From Rhodospirillales bacterium BBD 1991-14 (lineage in GTDB: Bacteria; Pseudomonadota; Alphaproteobacteria; Kiloniellales; Kiloniellaceae): a stretch of DNA of 64,000 nt. Shown one piece after another: positions 19,944-28,367 of the stretch. Below the pieces are notes generated by a model, which worked only from the letters and a program-made list of their open reading frames with translations, was not told the DNA's origin and searched no databases. The DNA is taken from contig LYSY01000001.1 in the NCBI GenBank assembly GCA_001657395.1, positions 806,001-870,000 of the forward strand, in the 5' to 3' direction. Every line of letters begins with the position of its first letter. The first letter of the stretch is position 1. A program made the translations under genes and the position numbers.

Positions 19944-20573
19944 GTGACACCCCAGACCTTGTCCTCCAGCCATGCCATACAGCTTCGCCGACGGCAGTTT
20001 CTCGGCGTGCTTGGCGGGCTGGCCGCGAGCTGCATTCTGCCTTCAGAAAGCAGCGCCAATCTCACCACCCTGCCGCCGCCGCTGCCGCTGTCGACGGCGA
20101 TGCGCGAAAGCGGCTTTCGGGCCGCGCCGGTCGCCTGGCTAAAGCTGATCGAACAGCATCCGGACCTCGATCCGGCGGCCCATCCTTTTGCGACGATGGC
20201 GCTGACGCCGGAGCGCGAGGCCGAACTCTGGCAGGTGCACCAGCAGGTCAACCGTCTCATCCGCTTTCGCCCGGACGGTCCGGACCGCTGGCAGCTTGTG
20301 CATTCCGAGGGCGATTGCGAGGACTACGCCATCCGCAAGCTGCACATGCTCTGCAGCGCCCACGGCTGGCCGCGCTCGGCCCTCACCCTGGCCGCCTGTC
20401 ATATCGAGAGCGGACAGGGCCACGCCGTGCTTCTCGTGCACACCACCCAGGGCGTCTACGCGCTCGACAACCGCCGCCGCCGCGTCGAGCCCTGGCATCG
20501 CCTGCCCTACAACTGGATCGCACGCGAGGAACCGGGAGCCCCCTTCGGCCTGTGGCGCAAACTGAGCGCCTGA
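19944..20573 (+). CDS. Tat-exported bacterial transglutaminase-like cysteine peptidase (BTLCP family)
   Basis: The 209 residues begin with a twin-arginine signal (RRRQFLGVLGGLAASC around 15-30), so the protein is exported folded to the periplasm. The papain-like triad of this family is visible: C125 in SEGDCEDYAIRKL, H160 in GQGHAVLLV and D175 in YALDN. The best-known member is the c-di-GMP-controlled adhesin protease LapG. No LapD-type receptor or large adhesin is adjacent, so a LapG role is not supported here. The cysteine in AASC is not in a proper lipobox. Confidence 0.87.
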   Translation: MTPQTLSSSHAIQLRRRQFLGVLGGLAASCILPSESSANLTTLPPPLPLSTAMRESGFRAAPVAWLKLIEQHPDLDPAAHPFATMALTPEREAELWQVHQQVNRLIRFRPDGPDRWQLVHSEGDCEDYAIRKLHMLCSAHGWPRSALTLAACHIESGQGHAVLLVHTTQGVYALDNRRRRVEPWHRLPYNWIAREEPGAPFGLWRKLSA

Positions 20574-20603
20574 TCTGCCCGGAACCCGGCAGAGGCTCAG
20601 CGG

Positions 20604-20984
20604 TCAACGCGGCAGGGGTATGCTCAGTTCCGCGCCGCCGTTGCCGTGGACGGAGTCATGCGCACGGATGGTCACCCTATCGATATGCTCGGGGATAACC
20701 ACGCCGCCGAGGGAGCGGGTGAAGGGCTGCTCGTTTTCGTGCGGATGCAGCAAGACCCGCGTCCCCAGCACCCGGCCGTCCGGGGCCACCACTTCCCAGC
20801 GGTCGGCGTAGTGGTCCCAGCCCTCGTCCGCATGGGCGACGGTGACCCGGAAGCGCCAGCTCCCGTCGCCCTCCTGCACGGCTTCGGCTGCGACCACATC
20901 GGCCTCCCCCGCAGCCGCCTGCCCGAGCCCGCCAAGAAGCAAAGCAGTCGCCAGCGCCAGTTTTGCCACACTCGAAGTCTTCAT
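20604..20984 (-). CDS. Exported conserved hypothetical protein
   Basis: This 126-residue protein has a Sec signal peptide (MKTSSVAKLALATALLLGGL, cleavage likely after QAAA-GEA). A single small domain follows with GSWRFRVTVAHADEGWDHYADRWEVV, GRVLGTRVLLHPHENEQPF and HIDRVTIRAHDSVHGNGG. The predicted beta content is high and several His and Asp residues are clustered. I do not assign a function. It overlaps the preceding thioesterase gene by four bases (ATGA), so they form one operon. Confidence 0.8.
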   Translation of the reverse strand: MKTSSVAKLALATALLLGGLGQAAAGEADVVAAEAVQEGDGSWRFRVTVAHADEGWDHYADRWEVVAPDGRVLGTRVLLHPHENEQPFTRSLGGVVIPEHIDRVTIRAHDSVHGNGGAELSIPLPR

Positions 20985-21427
20985 GCCGCCGGCTCCTTGC
21001 GGGTGCGTGTCTCTTCCGTCACGTCCGGCGCCGGCGGCACCGGCCGCGGCTGGCCCTGATCGTCGATCGCCACAAAGGTGAACGTGCCCTCGGTCACTTT
21101 CACGCGCTCGCTCTGCCGGCCCCTCAAGGCCCAGGCCTCGGTATGAATGGCGATGGAGGTGCGTCCGATCCAGATGATGTCGGCATAGACGCAGAGCACA
21201 TCGCCCACGAAGACCGGGCGGTGAAATGTCATGGCGTCGACCGCCACGGTGGCGACGCGTCCGGCAGCCCGGGCACCGGCGGTGATGCCACCGGCAATGT
21301 CCATCTGCGAGAGCACCCAGCCGCCGAAAATGTCCCCACTGGGGTTGGCGTCGGCGGGCATGGCGAGGGTCCGCGTTGCCAGATCGCCGCGCGGCTCCTC
21401 CGGCCCCTTACCGCCGCTAGCGGCCAT
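20981..21427 (-). CDS. Acyl-CoA thioesterase, YciA-type hotdog fold
   Basis: This cytosolic enzyme hydrolyses acyl-CoA esters. The 148 residues contain the hotdog helix motif NPSGDIFGGWVLSQMDIAGGITA, with the catalytic Asp on it, and VDAMTFHRPVFVGDVLCVYADIIWIGRTSIAIHTEAW-type strands (seen as VAVDAMTFHRPVFVGD and VYADIIWIGRTS). These are typical of the YciA/BACH group. It is translationally coupled to a small exported protein downstream and faces away from parE. Confidence 0.9.
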   Translation of the reverse strand: MAASGGKGPEEPRGDLATRTLAMPADANPSGDIFGGWVLSQMDIAGGITAGARAAGRVATVAVDAMTFHRPVFVGDVLCVYADIIWIGRTSIAIHTEAWALRGRQSERVKVTEGTFTFVAIDDQGQPRPVPPAPDVTEETRTRKEPAA

Positions 21428-21612
21428 GTTCGCAAGACATGGGCTTGTCCCTTCCCTTCGACTCGGCTATCTGGACAACTAGATATCGGGGGTTAACTTC
21501 AGGTACCATACTTTATAAGCCGATTCCTTCTGCAGACCAGCGCGCCTGCCGCCCGAGGGCCCGGAGCGGTCTGCCGGCGGTCACGGCCAAGCCTTTCGAA
21601 CCATAGGCCAAG

Positions 21613-23604
21613 ATGGCAGACCTTTTCCAATCCGCACCGAAGAAATCCCAGCGCAACTACTCGGCCAAGGACATCGAGGTCCTGGAGGGGCTGGAGCCGG
21701 TGCGCCGCCGCCCGGGCATGTACATCGGCGGCAGCGACGAAAAGGCAATGCACCACCTGGTCGCCGAGGTGCTGGACAACGCCATGGACGAGGCCGTCGC
21801 CGGCCACGCCAGCCGCATCGAGCTGCAGCTGGCGAAGGACAACGTGGTGGTGATCACCGACAACGGGCGCGGCATCCCGGTGGACCCGCATCCGAAGTTC
21901 AAGCCGAAGTCGGCGCTGGAGGTCATCCTCACCACCCTGCACTCCGGCGCCAAGTTCTCGCAGAAGGCCTACGCGACCTCGGGCGGTCTGCACGGGGTCG
22001 GCGTCTCCGTCGTCAACGCGCTGTCCGACGACCTGGTCATCGAGGTGGCCCGCGACCAGAAGCTCTATACCCAGACCTACGCCAAGGGGAAGCCGAAGAC
22101 CAAGCTCTCCAAAGGCAAGCCGGTGAAGAACCGCCGCGGCACGACGATCCAGTTTCATCCGGACCCGCAGATCTTCGGCAAGGAAGCGCAGTTCCGTCCG
22201 GCTCAGCTCTATCGCATGGCGCGCTCGAAGGCCTATCTTTATCGCGGTGTGGAGATCCGCTGGAGCTGCGACAAGAGCCTGATCGAGAAGGGCGACGCAA
22301 CGCCCGAGAAGGACAGCCTGCATTTCCCCAACGGCCTCTCCGACTTTCTCGAAGCGACGCTGCAGAAACGCAAGACCCTGACCCCCGATCCCTTCGTCGG
22401 CGAAGCGACCTTTCCGGACGAGCAGGGCCGGGTGGAGTGGGCGATCTCCTGGCCGGCCGACGAGAACGGCTTCCTCAACTCCTACTGCAACACCGTGCCG
22501 ACGCCCGAGGGGGGCAGCCACGAGTCGGGCCTGCGCTCCGGCCTCCTGAAGAGCCTCAAGGCCTATGGCGAGCTGACGGGCAGCAAGAAGACCGGCCAGG
22601 TGAACGCCGACGACATCCTGGGCGGCGGCTGCGCCATGCTGTCGCTGTTCATCCGCGATCCGCAATTCCAGGGGCAGACCAAGGAAAAGCTGGCGACCAC
22701 GGCGGCGACGCGCCTCGTCGAAACCTCCATCAAGGATCACTTCGATCACTGGCTCTCCGGCCACCCGGAGCGGGCCAAGATGCTGCTGGAGCGCTTCATC
22801 GAGCGCGCCGAGGAGCGGCAGCGCCGCCGCCAGGAGAAGGAACAGAGCCGCAAGACCGCGACCCGCAAGCTGCGGCTGCCCGGCAAGCTTTCCGACTGCA
22901 GCCGCAGCCGCGCCGAGGGGACGGAGATCTTCCTGGTGGAGGGCGATTCCGCCGGCGGCTCCGCCAAGCAGGCCCGCTCGCGCGAGACCCAGGCGGTGCT
23001 GCCGCTGCGCGGCAAGATCCTGAATGTCGCCAGCGCCTCGGCCGACAAGCTGAAGGCCAACCAGGAAATCTCCGACATCTCCCAGGCGCTGGGCTGTGGC
23101 ACGCGCGGCAACTTCGATGTCGACAAGCTGCGCTACGAGCGCATCGTCATCATGACCGACGCCGATGTCGACGGCGCCCACATTGCCTCGCTGCTCATCA
23201 CCTTCTTTTACCGCGAGATGCCGGGCCTGATCGAAAGCGGCCGCCTCTACCTGGCACAGCCGCCGCTCTACCGCCTCACCCAGGGCAGCGAGAGCGTCTA
23301 TGCCATGGACGATGCCGACAAGGACCGCCTCATGAAGTCCCACTTCAAGGGCCGTGGCAAGATCGACGTCAGCCGCTTCAAGGGTCTGGGCGAGATGCCG
23401 GCGCGCCAGCTGAAGGAAACCACCATGGACCCGGCCAAGCGCACCCTGCTGCGGGTCACCATCGCGGACAAGAAAGACAAGAGCCCCGCCGCCGAGGACA
23501 AGAAGGCCGCCGATATGATCGAGCGCCTGATGGGCCGCAAGCCCGAGGCACGCTTCGCCTTCATCCAGGAAAACGCCCGCTTCGTCGCCGACCTGGACGT
23601 CTGA
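21613..23604 (+). CDS. parE: DNA topoisomerase IV subunit B
   Basis: ParE is the ATPase half of topoisomerase IV, which decatenates daughter chromosomes. The 663 residues show the GHKL ATP site (EVLDNAMDEAVAG with E60, TDNGRGIPVDPHP, GGLHGVGVSVVNALS) and the transducer domain. The Toprim motifs EGDSAGGSAKQARSR and DADVDGAHIASLL follow, then the C-terminal KGLGEMPARQLKETTMDP. The KFSQKAYATSGGLHGVG pattern and length near 660 favour ParE over GyrB. No parC is in the window. Confidence 0.94.
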   Translation: MADLFQSAPKKSQRNYSAKDIEVLEGLEPVRRRPGMYIGGSDEKAMHHLVAEVLDNAMDEAVAGHASRIELQLAKDNVVVITDNGRGIPVDPHPKFKPKSALEVILTTLHSGAKFSQKAYATSGGLHGVGVSVVNALSDDLVIEVARDQKLYTQTYAKGKPKTKLSKGKPVKNRRGTTIQFHPDPQIFGKEAQFRPAQLYRMARSKAYLYRGVEIRWSCDKSLIEKGDATPEKDSLHFPNGLSDFLEATLQKRKTLTPDPFVGEATFPDEQGRVEWAISWPADENGFLNSYCNTVPTPEGGSHESGLRSGLLKSLKAYGELTGSKKTGQVNADDILGGGCAMLSLFIRDPQFQGQTKEKLATTAATRLVETSIKDHFDHWLSGHPERAKMLLERFIERAEERQRRRQEKEQSRKTATRKLRLPGKLSDCSRSRAEGTEIFLVEGDSAGGSAKQARSRETQAVLPLRGKILNVASASADKLKANQEISDISQALGCGTRGNFDVDKLRYERIVIMTDADVDGAHIASLLITFFYREMPGLIESGRLYLAQPPLYRLTQGSESVYAMDDADKDRLMKSHFKGRGKIDVSRFKGLGEMPARQLKETTMDPAKRTLLRVTIADKKDKSPAAEDKKAADMIERLMGRKPEARFAFIQENARFVADLDV

Positions 23605-23740
23605 ACCGGTCGCACTCCTCGGGCACCCTAAAGCCACAATGCATCGCAGGTGCGGCCCGGTCGATGCCGTCGGGGAACGCCTGCTGCTCGCGTTGCAATT
23701 CGTTTGCAATGAGACGCAATCTACCGCACAGTGCGCGCCG

Positions 23741-23935
23741 ATGGTTCTGCCGCCTCCTCAAGGGTCGGCGGATGAAAAGGGAACACGGTGCGGTCTGCTG
23801 TTGCAGCGCCAATGCCGTGGCTGCCCCCGCAACTGTAAGCGGCGAGCGAGCACCCGACGAAGCCACTGATCCGGCAGGATCGGGAAGGCGGGTGCGAAGC
23901 GATGAGCCGCGAGCCAGGAGACCTGCCATCACCAC
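23741..23935 (+). promoter_or_regulatory. Cobalamin (B12) riboswitch
   Basis: The region carries the conserved elements in order: GGTTCTGCCG and the GGATGAAAAGGGAACACGGTG segment, the CCCCCGCAACTGTAAGC core, the B12 box region AAGCCACTG, GGGAAGGCGGGTGC, and the closing GAGCCAGGAGACCTGCC. The ABC importer gene starts 131 bases after it. Adenosylcobalamin binding should repress the transporter genes downstream. Confidence 0.95.
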
Positions 23936-24065
23936 GTTTGAAACCGGGACGGGGTGTTTCCGAGGGTTGAATGGCCTACCACACTTACTCTGAAAAGACT
24001 TGCTCCGGTCGTTCCTCCGGGCCGCACACTCCGTTCCCGTCCTCACCAACAGACCAGAACTGGCC

Positions 24066-24878
24066 ATGACGGACTCACCCGCCAATCCGGTTGTGCTTCG
24101 GGCCGAAGGGCTCACCTACCAAACCAGCGCCGGGCGCCCTCTTGTCGCGGACGCAAATGTCACGGTCCGGGCTGGTGATATGGTCGCCATCGCAGGGCCG
24201 AACGGCGCGGGCAAATCGACTCTGCTGCGGATGCTGGCCGGCCTGCTGGCCCCGACCGAGGGCACGCTTCACCTCTGCGGCCGGCCTTTCAACGCCTACG
24301 CGCCGCTGGAACGCGCCCGCAGAATTGCCTATGTCGGCCAACTGGATGAACCGGACCGCCGGCTGACTGTCTATGACTACGTCGCCCTTGGCCGCATCCC
24401 GCACAGGGCAAGGGTCTCAGGCGCGGAAGACCGGCGGATCGTCGAAGAAGCGATCGCGGAACTCCGGCTTACCGGCAAGGAACTGAGCCCGCTTGGACAG
24501 ATCTCGGGTGGTGAACTGCAACGGGCCTCGGTGGCGCGCGCGCTCTGCCAGCAACCGGACATCCTGTTTCTGGACGAACCGACCAATCACCTGGACCCCA
24601 AGGCCAAGGGGACGCTCCTGTCCCTTCTCTACGCCCGCGGGATCACCAGCCTCTGCGTGCTCCACGAGCTGGCGCTGATTCCGAAGCTTGCCAGCCACAC
24701 GCTGCTCATGAACCGCGGCCGTGTGGTGGCCGCCGGGCGCACTGCAGACGTGCTGACCGCGCAGGCCGTGCACAAAGTCTTTGGTGTCGATTTCCTCCAT
24801 CTCGCCCATCCGACAGAGGACCGCGTGGTTTCCGTCCTGGATATTCCGGTCGGCAGCAGTCATTCCGCCTCGAACTGA
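24066..24878 (+). CDS. Cobalamin-type ABC transporter, ATP-binding protein
   Basis: This is the ATPase of a FecCD/BtuCD-class importer. The 270 residues have Walker A GPNGAGKST, the signature ISGGELQRASVARAL, Walker B DILFLDEPTNHLD and the switch His in CVLHELALI. I use the ATG at 24066 after the riboswitch. The B12 substrate is inferred from the riboswitch, since the family also imports iron siderophores and heme. It is the first gene of a three-gene operon with the binding protein (14-base gap) and the permease. Confidence 0.92.
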   Translation: MTDSPANPVVLRAEGLTYQTSAGRPLVADANVTVRAGDMVAIAGPNGAGKSTLLRMLAGLLAPTEGTLHLCGRPFNAYAPLERARRIAYVGQLDEPDRRLTVYDYVALGRIPHRARVSGAEDRRIVEEAIAELRLTGKELSPLGQISGGELQRASVARALCQQPDILFLDEPTNHLDPKAKGTLLSLLYARGITSLCVLHELALIPKLASHTLLMNRGRVVAAGRTADVLTAQAVHKVFGVDFLHLAHPTEDRVVSVLDIPVGSSHSASN

Positions 24879-24892
24879 AGGAAGCTCATTCG

Positions 24893-25840
24893 ATGAAATA
24901 CCTCCTGCCGACCCTGCTCAGCCTTGCAGTTGCAGGCACCGCTCAGGCCTTCCCGGTGACGGTCGACAACTGCGGGGAGGCTCTGACTTTCGACAAGCCA
25001 CCGGAGCGCCTGGTCGTCCACGACATCAATATGTCCGAGATGGCCTTTGCCCTCGGCCTTCAGGACAGGATGGTAGGCGTGACCGGGATTTCCGGCTGGT
25101 ACAAGACAAGCCCGGAGTTCGAGATCAAAAGGGGCGCAATCCCCGAACTGGCACCCAAGTACCCGACGGTCGAAACCCTGGTCGCGGCCGCTCCGGATGC
25201 CTTCCTTGCCGGCTGGTACTACGGCATGAAGCCCGGCGGGGACGTCACCCCAGACACCCTTGCCCCCCACGGCATCAAGACCCTGATCCTCTCCGAAAGC
25301 TGCATTCACCTGAACAAATCCCAGCCCCCGGCCTCCATGGACCTGCTCTACAAGGACGTCCTGCGTCTAGGCGCGGTCTTCGGCAAGTCTGCAGAAGCCG
25401 AAGCGCTGGTGGAGGGCTGGAAAGCGCAGCTTGCCGACATCACGGCCAAGATCGGCGATGCAAAGGGCACCCGGGTGTTCCTGTTCGACTCAGGCGAAGA
25501 CAAACCCTTCACCGCAGGCAAGTACGCCATCATCAACGCCATGATCGAAGCAGCCGGCGGCGTCAACGTCATGGGCGATATGGAAACCAGCTGGGGACGA
25601 TCGTCGTGGGAAGCTGTTGCCGCGGCCAACCCGCAGTTTCTGATCTTGCTCGACTATCAGCAGGGCACCGGTGCCGAGGGCCTTCTCGACTGGCTGCAGT
25701 CCCATCCGGCCATGAAGGAAACGGATGCGGTCAAGGCCGGACGCTTCGTGGCGCTTCGCTATGAGGAGCTGACGCCCGGCCCGGCCAACATCGCCGCCAT
25801 TGCCAAGATTGCAGAGGCGATGAACCCCAAAGCCTTCTGA
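24893..25840 (+). CDS. Cobalamin-type ABC transporter, periplasmic binding protein
   Basis: The 315-residue protein has a Sec signal peptide (MKYLLPTLLSLAVAGTAQA, cleavage before FPV). A class III binding-protein fold follows: KPPERLVVHDINMSEMAFALGL, GAIPELAPKYPTVETLVAAAPD and a C-terminal lobe with AGRFVALRYEEL. BtuF and siderophore-binding proteins share this fold. The upstream B12 riboswitch supports a corrinoid ligand. ATGAAATA follows GAAGGAAGC, a good ribosome-binding site. Confidence 0.9.
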   Translation: MKYLLPTLLSLAVAGTAQAFPVTVDNCGEALTFDKPPERLVVHDINMSEMAFALGLQDRMVGVTGISGWYKTSPEFEIKRGAIPELAPKYPTVETLVAAAPDAFLAGWYYGMKPGGDVTPDTLAPHGIKTLILSESCIHLNKSQPPASMDLLYKDVLRLGAVFGKSAEAEALVEGWKAQLADITAKIGDAKGTRVFLFDSGEDKPFTAGKYAIINAMIEAAGGVNVMGDMETSWGRSSWEAVAAANPQFLILLDYQQGTGAEGLLDWLQSHPAMKETDAVKAGRFVALRYEELTPGPANIAAIAKIAEAMNPKAF

Positions 25841-25847
25841 TCGTCTT

Positions 25848-26858
25848 GTGTTCCGTCTGTCCTTCACGGCCGCGGCAGGGGTGGCGGGCCTTGCGGCCCT
25901 GACGCTGCTGTCCGTCGGCTGGGGCGCGACTTCCATCCCCGTCGCGGACGTCCTGGCTGCATTTGCGCGGGCCCTCGGCTTGACGGAAGGAGCAGCGGCC
26001 ACGCCGATTGACCGCATCGTCATCGACCTGCGGACACCGCGGGCCCTGCTTGCAATCCTGGTCGGTGGCGGGCTCGGGATGGTGGGCTGCCTGCTGCAGA
26101 CCGTGACGCGCAACGATCTGGCCGACCCGTTTCTCTTCGGCCTCTCGTCCGGCGCCGCCGCTGGCGCGGTCTTTGTCATTACCGTAACCGGCGACCGGCT
26201 CGGCATCTGGACCCTGCCCCTGGCGGCCTTCTGCGGCGGCATGCTGGCGGCCCTGATCGTCCTCGCGCTGGTCCGGCGGATGGGGTTTCAAGGGCCGGAG
26301 AAGCTTGTGCTCGCCGGGCTGGCTGTCTCCTTCCTGTTTACCGCAGTGACCAACTACATGGTTTTCGCCGGCGACCAGCGCGCCGCCCACTCCGTCCTGT
26401 TCTGGAGCCTCGGCGGCCTCGGCCTGGCGCGCTGGGAGAACCTTCCCCTCGTGCTCTTCGGATTCTCCGCGCTCCTGGTCTTCGCTGTCGCGCGCCACCG
26501 TCATCTGGATGCCCTCTTGGGCGGCGAGTTGACGGCGAACAGCCTGGGCGTGAGCGCGGACCGCTTTCGCCTCCAGGTCTTTCTGGCCGCTGCCTTCTCG
26601 ACGGCAATCTTCGTCTCGGTGACCGGTGTCATCGGCTTCGTCGGGCTGATGGTGCCGCACATCGCACGGGCCTTGGTCGGGCCGCTGCACCGTGCCAGCC
26701 TTGTGCTCAGCGCTCTCTTCGGGGCGCTGCTCCTGCTGGCCAGCGACCTCGTTTCACGCGTTCTGCTTGCCCCTCAGGAGCTTCCCATCGGGATCGTGAC
26801 CGCGTCGATTGGCGCGAGCTTCATCGTGGTGCTGCTGCTCCAGCGCCGCCTCGCCTGA
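25848..26858 (+). CDS. Cobalamin-type ABC transporter, FecCD/BtuC-family permease
   Basis: The 336-residue integral membrane protein has about nine or ten hydrophobic helices and the family marks LRTPRALLAILVGGGLGMVGCLLQTVTRNDLADPF near residues 62-96 (LRTPRALLAIL and NDLADPFLFGLSSGAA) and GFVGLMVPHIAR at about 263. The start is a GTG at 25848, seven bases after the binding-protein stop, with no obvious ribosome-binding site, which suggests translational coupling. It completes the riboswitch-controlled importer. Confidence 0.92.
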   Translation: MFRLSFTAAAGVAGLAALTLLSVGWGATSIPVADVLAAFARALGLTEGAAATPIDRIVIDLRTPRALLAILVGGGLGMVGCLLQTVTRNDLADPFLFGLSSGAAAGAVFVITVTGDRLGIWTLPLAAFCGGMLAALIVLALVRRMGFQGPEKLVLAGLAVSFLFTAVTNYMVFAGDQRAAHSVLFWSLGGLGLARWENLPLVLFGFSALLVFAVARHRHLDALLGGELTANSLGVSADRFRLQVFLAAAFSTAIFVSVTGVIGFVGLMVPHIARALVGPLHRASLVLSALFGALLLLASDLVSRVLLAPQELPIGIVTASIGASFIVVLLLQRRLA

Positions 26859-26890
26859 GCCGGCCCCTCGTCCCGCCTCTTGATCGACTG

Positions 26891-27592
26891 TCAGCCCTGA
26901 AGCCAGCGCCGCATGGCGGCGGTGACGGGCTCCGGGCGCTCCAGCGGGGCCAGATGGCCGCAGTCCTCCACTACCACCAACTCGGCATCCGGAATGGCCG
27001 CGGCCATGGCCTCGTGGTCGGCCAGCGGCGTCAGGGCATCCTGCCGCCCGCAGAGTACAAGGGTCGGTACTGCGATGCCGGGCAGCGTTTCCCGGTGGTC
27101 GCGCCGGGTCATGATGGCGTGCTGCTGGGAGAGGAAGGCGTCGCGTCCGACCCGCTCGGCCATGCCCATCACCGCCGAAGTCAGAGCCTCGTCATCCATC
27201 CGGCTTTCCAGAATGAACAGCGGCAGCAGCCGCGGCGTCACGCCCTTGAACTGACCCTTCCGGGCAAGCTGGATCAGGCCGCGCCGGCGCGCCGTCGCTT
27301 CCTCCGAATCCCCCTGGGCGCGGGTGTCGATCAGGGCCAGGCGCTCCACCCGCTCCGGCGCACGGGCCATCAGCTCCAGCGCCACATAGCCGCCCATGGA
27401 CAGCCCGGCCAGAGCGAAGCGCGGCGGCATCGCCGCCAGCACGTGGTCCACCATGGCGGCACTGCTGTCCTGGGTGGTGAAGTCGGCCACCCAGCAGTCG
27501 GCAATATCGGACAGGCCGTCGATCTGGTGGTCCCAGAGGGCCCGGTCGCAGAGCAGCCCCGGCAAAAGCGCAAGCGGGATCTTTTCGGTCAT
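26891..27592 (-). CDS. Alpha/beta hydrolase
   Basis: This 233-residue cytosolic hydrolase has the nucleophile elbow GLSMGGYVALELM (Ser near residue 71), a conserved LLPGLLCDRALWDHQ oxyanion region at the start and the catalytic His in VVEDCGHLAPLERPEPV. The acid is likely the Asp of CGRQDALTPL. The fold resembles BioH/MenH-like esterases; the substrate is unknown. I start at the ATG at 27592 (MTEKIPLALLPG); longer frames add low-quality sequence. It is 71 bases downstream of the isochorismatase-like gene on the same strand. Confidence 0.87.
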   Translation of the reverse strand: MTEKIPLALLPGLLCDRALWDHQIDGLSDIADCWVADFTTQDSSAAMVDHVLAAMPPRFALAGLSMGGYVALELMARAPERVERLALIDTRAQGDSEEATARRRGLIQLARKGQFKGVTPRLLPLFILESRMDDEALTSAVMGMAERVGRDAFLSQQHAIMTRRDHRETLPGIAVPTLVLCGRQDALTPLADHEAMAAAIPDAELVVVEDCGHLAPLERPEPVTAAMRRWLQG

Positions 27593-27663
27593 GGGAGGAT
27601 TCTTAGCTTGGGAAGGTCGTAACGTCGCGGCTCGGACGGACCACTCTAGGCGGTTCCGACGGC

Positions 27664-28197
27664 CTACCCAAGCCCCCCGGCCAGCACGAACTCGCTGTTC
27701 GTCAGCGCAACCCCACCCGCTGCGATGCGCCGCAGTGCCAGCGCCTTGTTCAGCGGCACACGCGACGCAACCGCATCGCTGATCAGGGCGACCTCGGTTC
27801 TCCTTGCGCGCAGGCACAGCACGGTCTGGAGCACGCAGACGTGTGCTTCCATGCCGGCCACAATCCACGCCGTGACCCCGGAGTGGCGAGCAAGCGCCGC
27901 CTCGAAGGCGGCCTCCCGCGGCGCGCCGAAGGCGGTCTTCTCGATGATCTCTTCCGGCGCAAGGCGGCCGCGCAGCGGTGCAACCGTCGGACCCAGCCCC
28001 CTGGAGTACTGCTCGGTTGCGAGAACCGGCCGACCGGCGGCCTTGAAAGCCTCCAGCAGCCGCTGACAGCGCGCGACAACTGCCGGGCTTTCGGCGATTG
28101 CCGGCGCAAGGCGCTCCTGAAGATCGACCAAAAGCAGCCCGGCATCGTTACAGTCAACCAGAGGCTGCAGCCCAGTTGTATCGGAAACATTAACCAT
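27664..28197 (-). CDS. Isochorismatase-like cysteine hydrolase
   Basis: The 177-residue protein belongs to the isochorismatase/nicotinamidase superfamily. The catalytic Asp is in GLLLVDLQERLAP, the Lys in IEKTAFGAP and the Cys in GMEAHVCVLQT, the usual Asp-Lys-Cys arrangement. Short length and the AHVCV motif place it with the YcaC-like uncharacterised hydrolases rather than true isochorismatase. I chose the ATG at 28197 (MVNVSDTTGLQP). It may be co-transcribed with the alpha/beta hydrolase. Confidence 0.87.
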   Translation of the reverse strand: MVNVSDTTGLQPLVDCNDAGLLLVDLQERLAPAIAESPAVVARCQRLLEAFKAAGRPVLATEQYSRGLGPTVAPLRGRLAPEEIIEKTAFGAPREAAFEAALARHSGVTAWIVAGMEAHVCVLQTVLCLRARRTEVALISDAVASRVPLNKALALRRIAAGGVALTNSEFVLAGGLG

Positions 28198-28315
28198 AAT
28201 ACGCCCAAGATATAGGAACATTATTTTATTGGGAATGACGACTGTTCGCTAATTCATGAATAGGGCCGCAAATGATTGACATGTTGACGGCAATTCTTAT
28301 GATCCGCGCAGCCGT

Positions 28316-28334
28316 GATTGAATCGAATTCAATC
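28316..28334. promoter_or_regulatory. Palindrome 33 bases before the rhlE-type gene
   Basis: GATTGAAT and ATTCAATC form a perfect 8-bp inverted repeat around CGA. It could be an operator, or a hairpin in the 5' leader of the helicase mRNA. Confidence 0.4.
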
Positions 28335-28367
28335 GGCGTAGCTACCCCAGAGTGACAAACGGTTTAC

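Noticed and set aside
21499-23709. 736-codon minus-strand frame opposite parE
   Set aside because: Mirror of the parE coding sequence with no family motif of its own.
24066-26858. Siderophore or heme import as the role of the ABC operon
   Set aside because: Protein families alone would allow it, but the cobalamin riboswitch directly upstream favours corrinoid import.
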